DNA from: Nostoc sp. UHCC 0870
GTDB lineage: Bacteria > Cyanobacteriota > Cyanobacteriia > Cyanobacteriales > Nostocaceae
DNA length: 64,000 nucleotides
Assembly: GCF_022063185.1 (NCBI RefSeq)
Contig: NZ_CP091913.1
Location: 1,550,001-1,614,000, forward strand
Direction of reading: 5' to 3'
Position 1 is the stretch's first letter. Each line of letters starts with the position of its first letter. Shown here piece by piece: positions 36,522-45,600 of this stretch. Below the pieces are notes generated by a model that was given only the letters and a program-made list of their open reading frames with translations, did not search any database and had not been told where the DNA came from. A program made the translations under genes and the position numbers.

Positions 36522-37238
36522 ATGGTTCCTATTCGAGATAATAATCCGATCACAATTACGCCTTATGTAACTTTTGGACTAATTGCGGTGAATGTTCTGG
36601 TGTTTCTTTATGAAGCTAGTCTTCCGCCGCAAGCATTAAACGGGTTTTTACACTTAGCGGCTGTAGTCCCCCGTGAACTGAGTTTAAGTTTTGCTGGGGT
36701 TGCTATAAATCAGCCTGTACCAGAGTGGGCGACATTAATTAGTTCGCAATTCTTGCATGGTGGTTTGTTACACCTAGCGGGTAATATGTTGTTTCTCTGG
36801 ATTTTTGGTAATAATGTAGAAGAAAAATTAGGTCACGCCAAGTATCTGCTGTTTTATCTGTCCTGTGGTGTTTTAGCTTCCTTAGCTCAATGGTTCTTCG
36901 CTCAAGATTCTAACATTCCTTCCTTGGGTGCTAGTGGTGCGATCGCCGGTGTGATGGGTGCATACATTCTCCGCTTCCCCCAAGCTGAAGTTATTGGTGT
37001 TGTCCCTCTGGGGTTGTTTTTCCCAACTTTCCGCGTTCCTGCATATTTCTTTTTAGGATTTTGGTTTCTCCAACAATCTTTCTATGGACTAGCTAGCTTG
37101 GAAACCCGTACTAATATCGGTATGGAAGGCGGTGGAATTGCTTATTGGGCTCATGCAGGCGGTTTTATCTTTGGCGCAATTCTTGGCCCCCTGTTGGGCT
37201 TATTTAGTGATAAACCACAGGAAGAATCTTCTTGGTAG
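36522..37238 (+). CDS. Rhomboid-family intramembrane serine protease
   Basis: Cleaves transmembrane segments of membrane proteins. 238 residues, about six membrane helices. Active site and fold motifs are intact: SSQFLHGGLLHLAGNMLFLWIFG (His79, His84, Asn88), nucleophile GASG (Ser138) and base His211 in YWAHAGGF. A ribosome binding site AAGGAAA precedes the ATG at 36522. Its stop lies two bases from the stop of the CHASE2 kinase on the other strand. Natural substrate unknown. Confidence 0.93.
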   Translation: MVPIRDNNPITITPYVTFGLIAVNVLVFLYEASLPPQALNGFLHLAAVVPRELSLSFAGVAINQPVPEWATLISSQFLHGGLLHLAGNMLFLWIFGNNVEEKLGHAKYLLFYLSCGVLASLAQWFFAQDSNIPSLGASGAIAGVMGAYILRFPQAEVIGVVPLGLFFPTFRVPAYFFLGFWFLQQSFYGLASLETRTNIGMEGGGIAYWAHAGGFIFGAILGPLLGLFSDKPQEESSW

Positions 37239-37240
37239 GG

Positions 37241-39586
37241 TTAAAAGTCTTTTGGCCAAGGTGCGGTGGGTAGGTCAGAATCATCTGAAGCATTTTCTAA
37301 CTTATCTATTGATGACTCATTTGGTGGCAAAGATTTTTTAGCTGAAGGATTTTCTAACTTATCAATTGCTGCCAATACTTCTGATGCAGATTGATAACGC
37401 TGTTTGTAATCATCCCGCACCATTTTACTGAGAATTTGCGCGAAACCATTGCTCACTAGTGCCTTATCAATCCATTTTAACTCTTCATGGGAGTCCCTAG
37501 GAATATCCTGGGGTGGGATACCAGTTAAGGCTTTAATCCCAATCATTCCCACTGCATAGATGTCACTATTGTATTGAGGACGACCAAAACATTGTTCATT
37601 GGGAGCGTAACCTTTAGTCCCAATACCGATTGTGAAGGGAATTTGCTCTTGATTTTCTAACTGTGGTGCAGAAATATCTTTAACTGCACCAAAGTCAATC
37701 AATATCAGATGATTGTCTGCATGGCGGCGAATAATGTTGCTGGGTTTAATATCTCGGTGAAGCACTTTATTTTCATGAACAAATACTAATATTTGTAGTA
37801 GTTCCTTAACAATTTTGATGGCTGTTGTTTCTAAAATGCCTCTACCTGATATTAATTCTTGTGATAGAGGATGACCGATAATATATTCTTGGACTAAATA
37901 AAATTCTGCATTCTGTTCAAAATAGGCTAGTAACTGAGGAATTTGGGGATATGTACCCAGTTTTTCTAAGGTTTGTGCTTCTGATGCAAATAAACGCCGC
38001 GCCATTTCCAATGCTTTGGCTTCGGTGTTGGCTGGTTTTAGCTGCTTGACGACACATCGGGGATTTCCAGGACGCTGTATATCTTCGGCGATGTATGTTT
38101 CGCTAAATCCTCCAGCACCCAGAACTTTAATGATTTGATAGCGTCCGCCTAGTATTGTCCCTGCTAAAGCTAAGTCTCTTTGTTGCAGGAGGTCTTGCAG
38201 TTCCTGTTGTTGGCTGATAATCTCTTGTACAACTGGAGAGGTTTTATATTTCTGGAAGATTTCTACTAATTGGCGAGTTCTAATTTTTTCCCTAGCTACT
38301 TCCGTTCCCAGATAAGATAAACCACAAGTAGCGATCGCCAGTATTGGTACAGTGGTGGGTAAAATTAACTGTCCATAAATAAAGCTAATATAGCTGATGC
38401 CGCCCCAAACACCTGCTAAACCCAGACTAAACAAAAATCGCTTCAGTCCACTTTTGCTTCTAGTTATGATTAATGATGCGCCGCCAACTAAAAATAATAC
38501 AAACACACCCCGCAACAATGGGTTAGGAATAGCTGGTGCGATCGCTTTTCCTTGCATCAAAGTAGCGATCGCGTTGGCATGAATTTCTACCCCTGCCATG
38601 CGTTCAGGAGACGGCCAATTTGTAGTCACTGGGACTGGATGATAATCGTTGGCTAACTGGGCTGTTGCTCCCACAATGACAATTTTGTCTCGAAATACTT
38701 CACCTTGCTGTAAATAAGTGTTCCAGTTTTGTGAGTCGAGGACGTACCAAAAAGGAATCGCCTCAAATGTACCAGCCGGACCCCAAAAATAAATCCCATC
38801 GCCTTGCAGTGGTGGATAGTTGACTGCTGCTGATCTCAATACTGCTTGATCAAATGAAGGGATTTTCTCAGTCAGGAGATCGTCTTCTGCTAAAAGTTTG
38901 TTAAATTCCCTAGCTAGTCGATGAATTTTACCATCTACCTCTAAAAGGAAATTTACACTGCCTATAGTAACTGGATATTCTCTAAATTTCTCATAAGGCA
39001 ACCTCAGTTGTGTCACTGTGCCTTGGTGGGATTCAGATGTGTCGTATTGGGCTGCTAAGGTGATTTTGCTCCCGTATTTTTTTAATGCTGCTTGCAATTG
39101 GCGATCATCGTCTGTACCATAAGTACCAGGCGTATCAAAAACTACGTCTAAAGCCACAGAACGCGCTCCCGCCTGCATTAATTTTTCAATTACTTGGGCA
39201 TAAGCGGCACGTTTAAACGGGAATGATCTCAGTGGTTCTAGGTAGGCATAAGTGTGTGGATCTGTCTTATAGTACTGTTCGGGTAATGATATTGACTGAT
39301 CATCAATTGCTAAAATTACAATATCTTCTGGCGGTACAAGCGACCCCCGCATTTGCCAAAATGTTGATATGGCTTGATTTTCCAACCATTGAGCCACAGC
39401 TACACCTGAAGTTACTACCAGAAATGCCCCCATTGCAGCAACAATGTTGAGCAGATTACCCAGTGCTATGATGCGTTGTGACTGGCGTAACGATGCAGTG
39501 ATAGTTGCTTTTGAGGGTTTAGTTGACGCTATATTGGCAGTAGATACATATTTTTTATTTGAGGTCGATGTAGGTTCTTCTGCCAT
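37241..39586 (-). CDS. CHASE2-domain serine/threonine protein kinase
   Basis: 781 residues. One N-terminal membrane helix (about 40-65), then an extracytoplasmic CHASE2 sensor (about 70-350; DIVILAIDDQSISLPEQ, VALDVVFDTPG, DKIVIVGATAQLANDYHPVP), three more membrane helices (about 360-435), a coil, and a Hanks-type kinase from about 490: LGAGGFSETYIAED (P loop), CVVKQLK (Lys), VLHRDIKPSNII, LIDFGAVKD and GTKGYAPNEQ. All catalytic residues are present. The external ligand is unknown. The arrangement is common in cyanobacteria and couples an outside signal to protein phosphorylation. The gene converges on the rhomboid gene with a two-base gap. Confidence 0.93.
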   Translation of the reverse strand: MAEEPTSTSNKKYVSTANIASTKPSKATITASLRQSQRIIALGNLLNIVAAMGAFLVVTSGVAVAQWLENQAISTFWQMRGSLVPPEDIVILAIDDQSISLPEQYYKTDPHTYAYLEPLRSFPFKRAAYAQVIEKLMQAGARSVALDVVFDTPGTYGTDDDRQLQAALKKYGSKITLAAQYDTSESHQGTVTQLRLPYEKFREYPVTIGSVNFLLEVDGKIHRLAREFNKLLAEDDLLTEKIPSFDQAVLRSAAVNYPPLQGDGIYFWGPAGTFEAIPFWYVLDSQNWNTYLQQGEVFRDKIVIVGATAQLANDYHPVPVTTNWPSPERMAGVEIHANAIATLMQGKAIAPAIPNPLLRGVFVLFLVGGASLIITRSKSGLKRFLFSLGLAGVWGGISYISFIYGQLILPTTVPILAIATCGLSYLGTEVAREKIRTRQLVEIFQKYKTSPVVQEIISQQQELQDLLQQRDLALAGTILGGRYQIIKVLGAGGFSETYIAEDIQRPGNPRCVVKQLKPANTEAKALEMARRLFASEAQTLEKLGTYPQIPQLLAYFEQNAEFYLVQEYIIGHPLSQELISGRGILETTAIKIVKELLQILVFVHENKVLHRDIKPSNIIRRHADNHLILIDFGAVKDISAPQLENQEQIPFTIGIGTKGYAPNEQCFGRPQYNSDIYAVGMIGIKALTGIPPQDIPRDSHEELKWIDKALVSNGFAQILSKMVRDDYKQRYQSASEVLAAIDKLENPSAKKSLPPNESSIDKLENASDDSDLPTAPWPKDF

Positions 39587-40253
39587 ATCATGTTAATAAG
39601 TTTACGTACAACTGTTTGATTTATTTTGTCCCACTTATACTACAAACACATTGAAATATTACTTAAAATGATTAGCTTATACATTTGTAATATAACTTTA
39701 ATTATTCATCGAACTCTAGTCAGAGAGCTTTTAACACCAACACTCCCAAAAATTTCTTTGTGAGTGAGATCCAAGTATTGTGTACCAATGATTTGAGTGG
39801 GAAATATGCCGACTCATCCCTTGGTTATGGCTAGATTATACTCTATACAATCCGCACAGTACAGCTTTTTCAAAGCGTCTACAGTTGACTGCTGATGCAA
39901 ATATTGTTAATTGCACAACCTATAGATTTTCATTAGTCCCTATCCTCATATCAGACCTATGCCTTACGTCTTTAGAAGTAAACTTCATGACTCTATCCCA
40001 AACCATCCTGTTAATCAGTCAATTTTATTGGTAGATTTTGATTACAGGGTAAGTCTTATAGCCTTGGGAGTTAAAATGTCCAATGCCCAGCAAATAAAAT
40101 TCTAGGGGTCAGATAATTTTATGCTTTGCAAGATGTAAGATAAAAGCTATACATGACAAGCTACTCTTGAGATATTAGCAAATTTATCAAATGAGAATTG
40201 CTATAATCTATTGTTCAATCTAAATTCTTTACTATTGTTAGGTGTATTTTTCT
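39587..40253. other. Intergenic region between divergent genes, no supported gene
   Basis: About 660 bases of AT-rich DNA holding the promoters of the CHASE2 kinase and the NYN protein. A 48-codon open frame at 39959-40105 has no ribosome binding site and no recognisable product, so it is not annotated. No repeats or hairpins stand out. Confidence 0.5.
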
Positions 40254-40775
40254 ATGGGTTCTCCAATGAATCGTCTGTCTATTTTTGTAGACGGAAATAA
40301 TATGTTCTATGCTCAACAAAAAAATGGTTGGTTTTTTGATCCCAGACGAGTATTAGAATACTTTAAACACGAGCAATCAGAAACAACATTAATCAATGCT
40401 TTTTGGTATACGGGCTTAAAAGATCCGCAAGATCAACGAGGTTTTAGGGATGCTCTCATTAGTTTAGGTTATACAGTCAGAACGAAAATCCTCAAAGAAT
40501 ATTATGATGATTCCTCCGGTCGCTACTCCCAAAAAGCTAATTTAGATATTGAAATTGTTGTAGATATGTTTAATACAGTAGATCAGTATGATCGAGTAGT
40601 TTTATTCAGTGGTGATGGCGACTTTGAAAGGGCAATTGAACTGTTACGTTCAAAAAATACTCACATTACGGTAGTTTCAACAGAAGGGATGATTGCTAGA
40701 GAGTTACGCAACGCTACGGATAGATATATAGACTTAAATGATATTAGAGACAAAATAGAAAAAGCAGAAGGTTAA
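40254..40775 (+). CDS. LabA-like NYN-domain protein
   Basis: 173 residues of the NYN (PIN-like) superfamily: IFVDGNNMFYAQQ, ANLDIEIVVDMF and VVLFSGDGDFERAIELL supply the conserved acidic residues of a metal-dependent ribonuclease fold. LabA, a cyanobacterial member, acts in negative feedback from the KaiC clock to gene expression; this protein has the same length and layout. Whether it cuts RNA is unknown. The start could be the ATG at 40254 or 40266; a GTG at 40242 is less likely. It is a separate unit, 84 bases before leuA. Confidence 0.87.
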   Translation: MGSPMNRLSIFVDGNNMFYAQQKNGWFFDPRRVLEYFKHEQSETTLINAFWYTGLKDPQDQRGFRDALISLGYTVRTKILKEYYDDSSGRYSQKANLDIEIVVDMFNTVDQYDRVVLFSGDGDFERAIELLRSKNTHITVVSTEGMIARELRNATDRYIDLNDIRDKIEKAEG

Positions 40776-40859
40776 TAGCCTTAGCAATTATTTACAAAGT
40801 TAAGACTAGAACAACTAATGTAAGCGATATTAAAAGTAAAACTAAAACGACGAGCCAAA

Positions 40860-42455
40860 ATGACAGATCAAGCAGAAAGAATCATCATTTTTGATACGAC
40901 ACTCCGAGATGGTGAACAGTGTCCAGGGGCGACATTAAACATAGATGAAAAGCTGGCAATTGCTAAACAGTTAGCCCGTCTGGGTGTAGATATCATCGAA
41001 GCTGGGTTTGCCTTTGCTAGTCCCGGAGACTTTGAAGCAGTGAGTAAAATTGCTCAAACTGTCGGGACAGAAAATGGCCCAGTTATTTGTAGTTTGGCGA
41101 GGGCTAGACATGATGATATTAAAGCCGCAGCCGAGGCGATTAAACCCGCCGCCAAAGGCAGAATACACACCTTTATTGCTACTTCTGATATTCACCTGGA
41201 ATATAAGCTCAAAAAAACCAGACCGGAAGTAATTGCGATCGCCGAAGAAATGGTAGCCTATGCCAAGAGTTTCACCGATGATGTAGAATTTTCCCCAGAA
41301 GATGCCGGGCGTTCTGATCCTGAATTTTTGTATCAAGTTTTAGAGCGAGCGATCGCCGCCGGCGCAACAACAGTTAACATTCCCGATACTGTTGGTTACA
41401 CCACACCCAGCGAATTTGGGGCAATAATTAAGGGGATTAAAGAAAATGTCCCCAACATCGACCAAGCGATTATTTCTGTTCACGGACACAATGATTTAGG
41501 CTTGGCAGTTGCTAACTTCTTAGAAGCCGTCAAAAATGGTGCAAGACAATTAGAATGTACCATCAATGGCATAGGTGAACGAGCAGGAAACGCCGCCTTA
41601 GAAGAATTAGTTATGGCCATGCACGTCCGTAGGCAATATTTTAATCCTTTCTTAGGTAGACCAGCAGATTCGGAAGAACCCCTGACAAATATTGACAGCC
41701 GTCAAATTTACAAAACATCCCGCCTAGTTTCCAATTTGACGGGAATGTTAGTGCAACCAAATAAAGCAATTGTCGGCGCAAATGCCTTTGCTCACGAGTC
41801 AGGAATTCACCAAGATGGAGTTTTAAAAAATAAACTCACCTACGAAATTATGGATGCCAAATTGATTGGCTTAACAGACAATCAAATAGTTTTGGGCAAA
41901 CATTCTGGGCGTAATGCCTTCCGCACACGGTTAAAAGAATTGGGTTTTGAGCTATCAGAAACCGAACTCAATAAAGCTTTCGTCAGATTCAAAGAAGTAG
42001 CCGACAAAAAGAAAGAAATTTCTGATTGGGACTTGGAAGCCATTGTTAACGACGAAATCCAACAAGCCCCCGATTTATTCCGGGTAGAATTGGTACAGGT
42101 TTCCTGCGGTAGTAATGCTCAACCCACAGCTACAGTTACCCTCCGCACCCCCACAGGCGAAGAACTTACCGACGCAGCCATTGGGACAGGGCCAGTAGAC
42201 GCAGTTTATAAAGCAATTAACCGTGTGGTAAATGTACCCAACCAGTTGATTGAATTTTCTGTGCAGTCAGTAACAGGTGGTATAGATGCGATTGGGGAAG
42301 TGACTATTCGCTTACGCTATGAATCGAGAGTATTTGCTGGTCATGCAGCCAACACTGACATCATAGTTGCGTCTGCACAAGCATATGTTAATGCCCTGAA
42401 TCGTTTGTACGCATCTTTGCAAACACAAGAAAAGCAAGAGGAAGTAACCGCATAG
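40860..42455 (+). CDS. leuA: 2-isopropylmalate synthase
   Basis: Condenses acetyl-CoA with 2-oxoisovalerate, the first committed step of leucine synthesis. 531 residues, typical of LeuA type 1. The TIM-barrel signatures [15 protein letters not shown] (about 11-25) and [17 protein letters not shown] with [19 protein letters not shown] are intact, followed by a C-terminal regulatory domain (about 400-515, leucine feedback site) beginning [14 protein letters not shown]. The ATG at 40860 is clear. It has no leu operon neighbours. Confidence 0.96.
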   Translation: MTDQAERIIIFDTTLRDGEQCPGATLNIDEKLAIAKQLARLGVDIIEAGFAFASPGDFEAVSKIAQTVGTENGPVICSLARARHDDIKAAAEAIKPAAKGRIHTFIATSDIHLEYKLKKTRPEVIAIAEEMVAYAKSFTDDVEFSPEDAGRSDPEFLYQVLERAIAAGATTVNIPDTVGYTTPSEFGAIIKGIKENVPNIDQAIISVHGHNDLGLAVANFLEAVKNGARQLECTINGIGERAGNAALEELVMAMHVRRQYFNPFLGRPADSEEPLTNIDSRQIYKTSRLVSNLTGMLVQPNKAIVGANAFAHESGIHQDGVLKNKLTYEIMDAKLIGLTDNQIVLGKHSGRNAFRTRLKELGFELSETELNKAFVRFKEVADKKKEISDWDLEAIVNDEIQQAPDLFRVELVQVSCGSNAQPTATVTLRTPTGEELTDAAIGTGPVDAVYKAINRVVNVPNQLIEFSVQSVTGGIDAIGEVTIRLRYESRVFAGHAANTDIIVASAQAYVNALNRLYASLQTQEKQEEVTA

Positions 42456-42535
42456 AATTAGCACTTTCAAGCAACAAGATGCAAGCATTTCACGCGTTGT
42501 TTTGTGTTGTAACTTCATCTTGTTGTTTTAATGGG

Positions 42536-42576
42536 TATTTACTCATTACTCATTACTTATTACTCATTACTCATTT
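42536..42576. repeat. Tandem heptamer ACTCATT (about 6 copies)
   Basis: Head-to-tail ACTCATT/ACTTATT copies between leuA and the HstK-type gene. The complementary AATGAGT type occurs at 53598-53646. Confidence 0.92.
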
Positions 42577-42585
42577 AATCCTGGG

Positions 42586-42603
42586 AATACTAAATGTAGT
42601 ATT
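42586..42603 (+). promoter_or_regulatory. Short dyad just upstream of the HstK-type gene
   Basis: AATACT (42586-42591) and AGTATT (42598-42603) are inverted around AAATGT, ending 14 bases before the ATG. It may be an operator or overlap the ribosome binding region; function unproven. Confidence 0.3.
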
Positions 42604-42617
42604 TTAGACTTCTCACT

Positions 42618-45600
42618 ATGATTAGTATTCCCGGATATATCCTCACAGAAGAACTATACAATGGTTCTAGAACCCTAGTGTATCGAGCAGTTCGAGAAAG
42701 TGACTTATTACCTGTAGTCATTAAACTGCTAAAAAATCCCTATCCCAGTTTCCGGGAATTGGTGCAGTTTCGCAATCAATACACCATTGCTAAAAATCTC
42801 CAACTACCTGAGATTATCCAAACTTATAGCTTAGAACCATACCAAAACGCTTATGCTTTGGTAATGGAAGACTTTAGGGGAATATCTATCAAAGAATGGA
42901 TAAATAAGTACGAAACAAACTTATCTCTGAGTGATTTTTTGTCAATAGCGATCGCACTCTGCAATACTTTAGATATTCTCATGCGCGAGTGCATTATTCA
43001 TAAAGACATTAAACCTGCCAATATTTTAATTAATCCAGAAACAAAACAAGTTAAATTAATTGACTTTAGTATTGCATCTCTATTACCCAGAGAAACTCAA
43101 AGCTTGATGAATCCCAATGTGCTGGAAGGGACATTGGCTTATTTATCTCCCGAACAAACGGGACGCATGAATCGAGGAATTGACTACCGTACAGATTTAT
43201 ATTCATTAGGAATCACATTCTACGAATTACTTACGGGAGAGTTACCATTTCCATCAAATGACCCAATAGAATTGGTACATTATCATATTGCTAAAACTGC
43301 ACCATTAGCAAATGAAATAAATCCCAACATTCCCTTTATTCTCTCAGAAATTATCAGCAAATTGATGGCGAAAAATGCTGAAGACCGCTATCAAAGTGCG
43401 TTGGGATTGAAATATGATTTAGAAAAATGCTTATTTCAACTCAAGGAAATTGGCAGAATTGAAGACTTTAAAATTGCCCAAAGGGATGTGTGCGATCGCT
43501 TCATCATTCCCGATAAACTTTATGGAAGGGAAACCGAAGTAACAACTCTATTAAAAGCCTTTGATAGAGTCAGTCAGGGGACAACAGAAATGATGCTGGT
43601 TGCTGGGTTTTCCGGGATTGGTAAAACTGTTGTAGTCAATGAAGTTCATAAACCCGTTGTCAAGCAACGGGGTTATTTTATTAAAGGTAAATTTGACCAA
43701 TTTAACCGCAATATTCCCTTGAGTGCATTTGTGCAAGCTTTTCGCGATTTAATGGGACAATTGTTAACAGAAAGTGATGCTCAAATCCAGGAATATAAGC
43801 GTCATATTTTAGCGGCTGTTGGTGAAAACGGACAGGTAATTATTGAAGTTATCCCCGAATTAGAACGCATTATTGGTAAACAACCACTCGCTGTAGAATT
43901 ATCAGGGAATGCTGCTCAAAATCGATTTAATTTATTATTCCAGAAGTTTGTCCAGGTATTTACAACTAAGGAACATCCATTAGTGATATTCCTAGATGAT
44001 TTGCAGTGGGCGGATTCTGCATCTTTAAATTTGATGCAGTTGTTGATGAGTGAATCAGCCACAGAATATTTATTATTAATTGGGGCTTATCGAGATAATG
44101 AAGTTTCATCTGCCCATCCCTTGATGGTAACTTTAGCAGAAATTATTAAATGTCAAGGTAAAATAAATACTATTACTCTTGCGCCTTTGAGTAATTTTAG
44201 CTTAAATCAACTGGTGGCAGATACGCTAAGTTGTTCACCAGTAATTGCTCAAGCACTCACTCAATTAGTATACCAGAAAACCCAGGGTAATCCATTTTTT
44301 AGTACCCAGTTCCTCAAGGCATTGTATGAAGATGGATTAATTACATTTGACTGGGATAATAGAAATTGGCAGTGTGATATTAGTGCAGTTAAAGCCTTAG
44401 CAATTTCCCATGATGTAGTTGAATTCATGTCACTGCAACTACAAAAACTTCCCCCATCAACACAAAATATTTTGCAGCTAGCTGCTTGTATTGGAAATCA
44501 ATTTGATTTAAAAACATTAGCTTTGGTTTGTGAACAATCTATAGTAGAAACAGCAACTTGTTTATGGAATGCTTTGCAGTCAGGCTTGATTTTACCGCAG
44601 ACAGAAATTTATAAATTTTTTGTTGGTGCAGAAAATCAAGATATGACTCAAGACAATGCGGAAATTTTTGTTTATAAATTTCTGCACGATCGCGTCCAAC
44701 AAGCTGCTTACTCATTAATCCCAGAAGACCAAAAACAGCTAACTCATGTCAAAATCGGTCGTCTACTGTGGGAAAACACCCTAGAAGCAGAACTAGAGGA
44801 ACAGGTTTTTGCGATCGCTAATCAGCTAAATATTGGCATTGAACATTTCCATGAACCTAGAGAACGCCATGAATTATCCCGCTTAAATTTCATGGCTGGG
44901 AAAAAAGCCAAAGCCTCAACCGCACATAATGCTGCACTGGCTTACCTGAAAATCAGTATTCAGTTACTACCCATCAACCCTTGGCAATCTGACTATAATT
45001 TCACCTTAAGCTTATACAACGAAGCTACCGAAGCCAGTTATCTGAGTGGTGAACTGGAATCAATGGAAAACTTTGCTCAGGAAGTTTTACAACAAGCCAA
45101 AGCAGTCATTGATACAGCCAAAGTCTACGAAGTCAAAATTGACGCTTACACCTCTCAGGGTCAATTATTGGCAGCTATTGATACAGCCATGCAATTTTTG
45201 CAGCCGATGGGGATTGAGTTTCCCCAAACACCAACAAATGCAGATTTTGTTGAGGCTTTACAAGAAATACAAGCTAACCTCAGAGGTAAAACAGTAGCCG
45301 AGTTAGTTGATTTACCAGAGATGCAGAATCCCGAATTACTCGCCGCCTTGCGTGTTTTGGTGAAATTAACTACTCCTGCTTATATGGCAAAACCGGAACT
45401 TCATCGCTTGGTAGTCCTGAAGGAAGTTGTTCTGTCTATAAAATACGGAAATTGTTCTGCTTCTGCTTTAGGTTACTCAGGGTATGGACTCATGCTTTGT
45501 GGGCAGACAAATACTATCTCCACAGGCTATGAATTTGGTAAGTTAGCTTTGCAAATCCTGTCTAAATTTCCAGAACGGGAATATGAAGGAATCGTCATGT

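Noticed and set aside
39959..40105. 48-codon open frame (MPYVFRSKLHDSIPNH start)
   Set aside because: No ribosome binding site, no recognisable family and AT-rich surroundings where such frames arise by chance.
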